NCBI GenBank assembly: GCA_963965975.1
Contig: OZ014419.1
Coordinates: 620,001 to 684,000 of the forward strand
Source of the DNA: Xestospongia bergquistia
Taxonomy: Eukaryota; Porifera; Demospongiae; Haplosclerida; Petrosiidae
Reading direction: 5' to 3'
DNA length: 64,000 nt
Each line of letters opens with the position of its first letter. Position 1 is the first letter of the stretch. Of the stretch, positions 60,576 to 64,000 are shown one piece after another. The position numbers and the translations under genes are program-made. The notes beneath the pieces were generated by a model. The model searched no databases. It saw nothing but the letters and a program-made list of their open reading frames with translations, and was not told where the DNA came from.

Positions 60576-62970
60576 TCAATCATTGAACAAATCATTAATA
60601 CCAAATTGCTGTTCAGCTAATGTTTGTTCAACCTTTTGATATGCTTCTTCTAGCTCTCCATCAGCATCAGAGCTATCGTCATCATGTCTCTCCCATTTAG
60701 TACGAGGCCTTCTTTCATTGCTTTGTCTAAAATCCTTTCTATCTTCATCTGGTGAGTAGTAATGAAGATCATCTTTAGTGCCATGTTGTGAGGCTTTCCT
60801 TCTTTCATTAGACACAGTTGGGTGTTCCTCTTTCTTATCAGAGCGTTGAATTCTTTGATCTTTATTATTATCTTCTGATTCTCTTAGGGGACTTTTGGAC
60901 TTAGGGTGCCTTGTATGATTGTTAACAGGAGATTTCTCATGTCTCTGTCTCCCTCTATCTGATGACCTTTGCCTGTCTCTCTCAGTGGATCTCCTTCTCT
61001 CAGGAGGAGATTGTTCCTTTGATTGTCTCCATCTTCTACTTCTACGTTCTCGGCTATCACTCCTCGAACGAGATCTTCTGTTGCGTCTCCTGTATGGTGG
61101 TGAGGGTGATTGATTTCTTCTATCTTCTCTCCAGGTGCTTCTCAATGCATTATCTTGATTGCTGAATGGAGGAGGGGTGTGATATTTCTGGACAAAAATT
61201 AGTAGTTATGAAATACACATAATCGAGTGCTTACTGACCATCATTCCTCTTCCCTTCAGTTTTCTGCCTGATCGAGACACCTAGATAGAGAACTTGTCAA
61301 TAAAAATTAAGATCATTTTTAATTACTGCTTGTTCTCTAGATGAAAAGTGCTCTTCTTTTTGTTGTGGTCTGTTGTTGATATCAGATGTGAGAGAGAGAG
61401 AGAGAAAGAGAAAGAGAGAGAAAAAGAGAGAGAGAGAGCATCTTTAACTACTTTTTAAAAAATACCTTTTCTTTTCTTCATTTTTTGGACTTGGACTGCG
61501 ACTTGTACGATATAGCCAGGACCGTCGATTTGAGGAGATCTCTGGAGGCAGAGATCCTTCTTCAGGCTTTTCAGGTAGAGCAGATGGTTCCAAATTTTCT
61601 TCTTCAACTTCTTCTGAGTTAGATTCAGAACTTGGACTAAAACATTACAAGTATTAACAGAGGATAAAAGATTATAATTACCTCTTCTCTTTTTTATCAT
61701 TTTTATTTCTCTTTTTCTTTCTTTTCCTTTTTCTCGTTTTTTTCTTCTTTATAGCTTCCTCTTTCATCTGTCAGTACCAAATGTATCCACAAAGCAACTT
61801 TTAAAGATCTTACCTGCTTCTTTTTTCCTCTTTTCCTTTTGGATTTCCTTTCTTTTTGTGTCTCTTCTTCACTCTCTGATTCCTCATCATCACTGGACGA
61901 GGAAGACTCTTCTGACTCAGAAGTAGATTCTACCTTAGCTCTCTTACTTTGAACAGCTTTGCCTTCTACAAAGAAATATAAAGAGTTTAAAAATAAATGT
62001 ACATATTATTAATGTATCCTAATATACAATAATACTAGTGTTACTTCTAATTGTTTTATATATTTTGTTATTCTATTTTAACTCACTTTTCATGAGGATT
62101 AGCTCCCCACAGTTAGAAATACGTATATCAGCATATGGACGACTTTTGGTATCCACTTTTTGGTTCTCCATTTCTGTTACAAACTGTTGTCCACTAACCA
62201 CACAACCAAATACAACATGTATTCTAAGAGACAAACGAGAGTGACTTTCTCCATCTCTTCCTTATCTTACCCATCTAAATGAGGAGCAGGCCGAGTTGTA
62301 CTGTAAAGGGAAAAGGTGAATTGTGACTTGATTGGTGGGTGTGGTCAACTTTATGTACATACATGAAGAATTGTGATCCATTTGTGTTGGGTCCTTTGTT
62401 TGCCATAGACAATAGAAATGGTTGATCATGTTTTAACTTGAGGTTTTCATCTAAACATTAACCAAGAAACACCAATGATGACAGAACTACTCCGTTTTTC
62501 ACAGTGACTATAGCTTATGTCCCACAAGTAACTACATATGTATTATCACCTTTAAACAGCCCACCATATATGGATTCGCCACCACTTCCATCGCCTAATT
62601 ATAAGAAATTTTTATTTCTCATTTTGGATAATTAGAATAGTTTGTACCCTTTGCAAAGTCCCCGCCTTGTATTATAAATCCCTTCACAATACGATGGATA
62701 GGTGTGCCTTTGTAATGCAATGGCTTAAACGTTGTTTTTCCTTCCCCTTTCTCTCCTATTAACTAATTACATGACAAGAATAACACCTGCCCTATGTACC
62801 TGTACAGAGACAACGAAAGTTTTCACAAGTTTTAGGGCACGCATCCGTGAATAGTTCAAACACAATTCTACCACCTATAAATAAATTTATAGTCTACTAA
62901 ATAGTAGTGGATTATACTTACTCGGTACTCCATTAATAGAAATATCAAAGAAACACCTCGGAAGAGGCAT
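60576..62970 (-). CDS. PPIG: NKTR/PPIG-type nuclear cyclophilin with RS tail
   Basis: Peptidyl-prolyl isomerase joined to an Arg/Ser splicing-type tail. The start at 62970 ([20 protein letters not shown]) and cyclophilin exons give [40 protein letters not shown] (catalytic Arg in HRIVKGF), [17 protein letters not shown] and HLDGIHVVFG. In the last motif His replaces the Trp that makes cyclophilin A cyclosporin-sensitive, as is typical of this subfamily. Then follow Lys/Glu/Ser-rich nuclear segments ([35 protein letters not shown]), the [16 protein letters not shown] motif shared with NKTR, and the RS domain ([20 protein letters not shown]). The C-terminal exon ends [16 protein letters not shown] and PPIG cannot be separated here. 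CACGTG lies at 62990-62995, just upstream of the start. Confidence 0.88.
61389..61438. repeat. (GA)n tract in NKTR/PPIG intron
   Basis: GA and GAAA dinucleotide-type tract, CT-rich on the transcribed sense, in an intron of the cyclophilin gene. Confidence 0.8.
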
Positions 62971-63091
62971 CCTTCATTTACTTTAAACACACGTGTTGGC
63001 CGGACACACCCACTCATAATAATACATATTATTAACTGTTTACAAAAATTCCACCCCACCCATTTAATTACAAAACATTATGATAGTGTTG

Positions 63092-64000
63092 TTATTCTGG
63101 CAGAAGACTTTCCATCTGTTGCAGCTGATTCAGTAAATTCTGAATACCACGTTCATCAGCTTGTTCATTACCTAATACTTCAAGTGTCTGATTGACATAT
63201 TTACAGCCAAACATCATCCATAATATGATCTAAATGAAGGAACAGAAAAAAAATATTTAAAAAGACTTGATTTAGAGGGTTTGCTTTAATTACTAGGGGT
63301 TACCTCTCTACTTGTATTTTTGGATGGAGATGACATAACACATTGAGAATGATTTGCAATGTGTTGAATTAGTTTAACACAAGATGTATATAAAACAGAG
63401 GCAAGTTTCTCAGATTGAGGGAGTACCGTAATTAGACCTAATTATCTGAATATTAGAACAGCAAAATAAATAATTTGAATTTACCTGATGTCCGTGCTTG
63501 ACTAGTTAAATACGTCTTCTTAATAATCGACTGTAACAATGAGTTGATCTTTAGGACACCTTCAAAATGTTCACATACAATCTGATAAAGATTGAATAAA
63601 TAGTTATTAATGTAATACTTTGTTTACCTGACGTTTAGAGCAATGAATATGACCATCATATTCCTTAATACAAATAGCAATGTAAGTTGTAGATAGTACA
63701 GCAGCTTGAACTAGCAGTCCATGTACACATACACTACAATATGTAGTAGTGTTATAATCAGTACATAATGTACATTGTGATAGAGGAGAAGAGATCAAAC
63801 AGTTAGCAAGTAATATCAATCCTTCCTTTAGTTTCTCTTTAAGCTAAAGTGGAAGTAAATCCTTATTGAAATAGTCTCATACTACAACTTACCTTTGTTA
63901 GTCGAGTTGATTTCACTGCACACACAATACCATCAATTTTTCCTCCTTCTTCAGTAACTATGACAGTAAAACGTGATACCAACTGACCAAGGTATTCTTG
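63092..64000 (-). CDS. Unrecognised helical protein, 3' part (5' end outside window)
   Basis: At least five minus-strand exons with clean GT-AG borders and a stop at 63092. Readable segments from N to C: QEYLGQLVSRFTVIVTEEGG, then LKEGLILLANCLISSPLSQC with a Cys cluster (CTLCTDYNTTTYCSVCVHGL), LVQAAVLSTTYIAICIKEYD, IVCEHFEGVLKINSLLQSII, TVLPQSEKLASVLYTSCVKL, REIILWMMFGCKYVNQTLEV and the end GIQNLLNQLQQMESLLPE. The alternation of amphipathic helices suggests a HEAT/ARM-like scaffold. I do not recognise the family. The gene starts beyond the right edge; its stop is 121 bp upstream of the cyclophilin start. Confidence 0.6.

Overview
The window looks like a compact, AT-rich animal nuclear genome. 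Almost every gene is split by very short introns (many about 45-70 bp, GT-AG), gene spacing is tight, and the products are metazoan: RECK, OSR1/SPAK, LIN9, myosin X, ZAK, HECW, a FAM117-like protein. Gene content plus extreme compaction suggest an early-branching animal, most probably a demosponge such as Amphimedon; this is inference from content, not an identification. Coordinates given as a gene span include introns.

Layout: RECK 3' half (+, cut by the left edge); OSR1/SPAK kinase (-); ELL-associated factor EAF (-); penta-EF-hand protein (+); CSTF3 (-); a single-exon TIR-TIR-SLOG protein (+); LIN9 (-); WDR12 (+); myosin X (-); SNF8/VPS22 (+); IP6 kinase (-); ZSWIM2 (+); a DEX1-like FG-GAP membrane protein (-); FAM117/GLCCI1-like (+); PSMD11/Rpn6 (+); a kinase-less membrane protein with two BMP-receptor-like ectodomains (-); a BRCA1-type RING-only protein (-); ZAK/MAP3K20 (+); HECW-type HECT ligase (-); NKTR/PPIG-type cyclophilin with an RS tail (-); and the 3' part of an unrecognised helical protein (-, cut by the right edge).

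Genes largely alternate in strand, so most sit in head-to-head pairs whose start codons are 65-230 bp apart and tail-to-tail pairs whose stop codons are about 120-300 bp apart (about 440 bp for ZAK/HECW and 1.3 kb for PSMD11/receptor-like). Five of the seven head-to-head spacers carry a CACGTG E-box. The genes do not form one pathway. They are housekeeping and signalling genes: transcription elongation, mRNA 3' processing, ribosome biogenesis, ESCRT-II, proteasome, kinases and ubiquitin ligases.

The most unusual items are: (1) the intronless TIR-TIR-SLOG protein, whose domain set recalls bacterial TIR/SLOG nucleotide-signalling defence systems; (2) the double-ectodomain, kinase-less BMP-receptor-like protein with two possible signal-peptide starts; (3) a small BRCA1-like RING protein without BRCT domains; (4) an animal homologue of plant DEX1; (5) a recurrent intronic motif, two TCACATGA octamers spaced by one helical turn, seen about a dozen times in unrelated genes.
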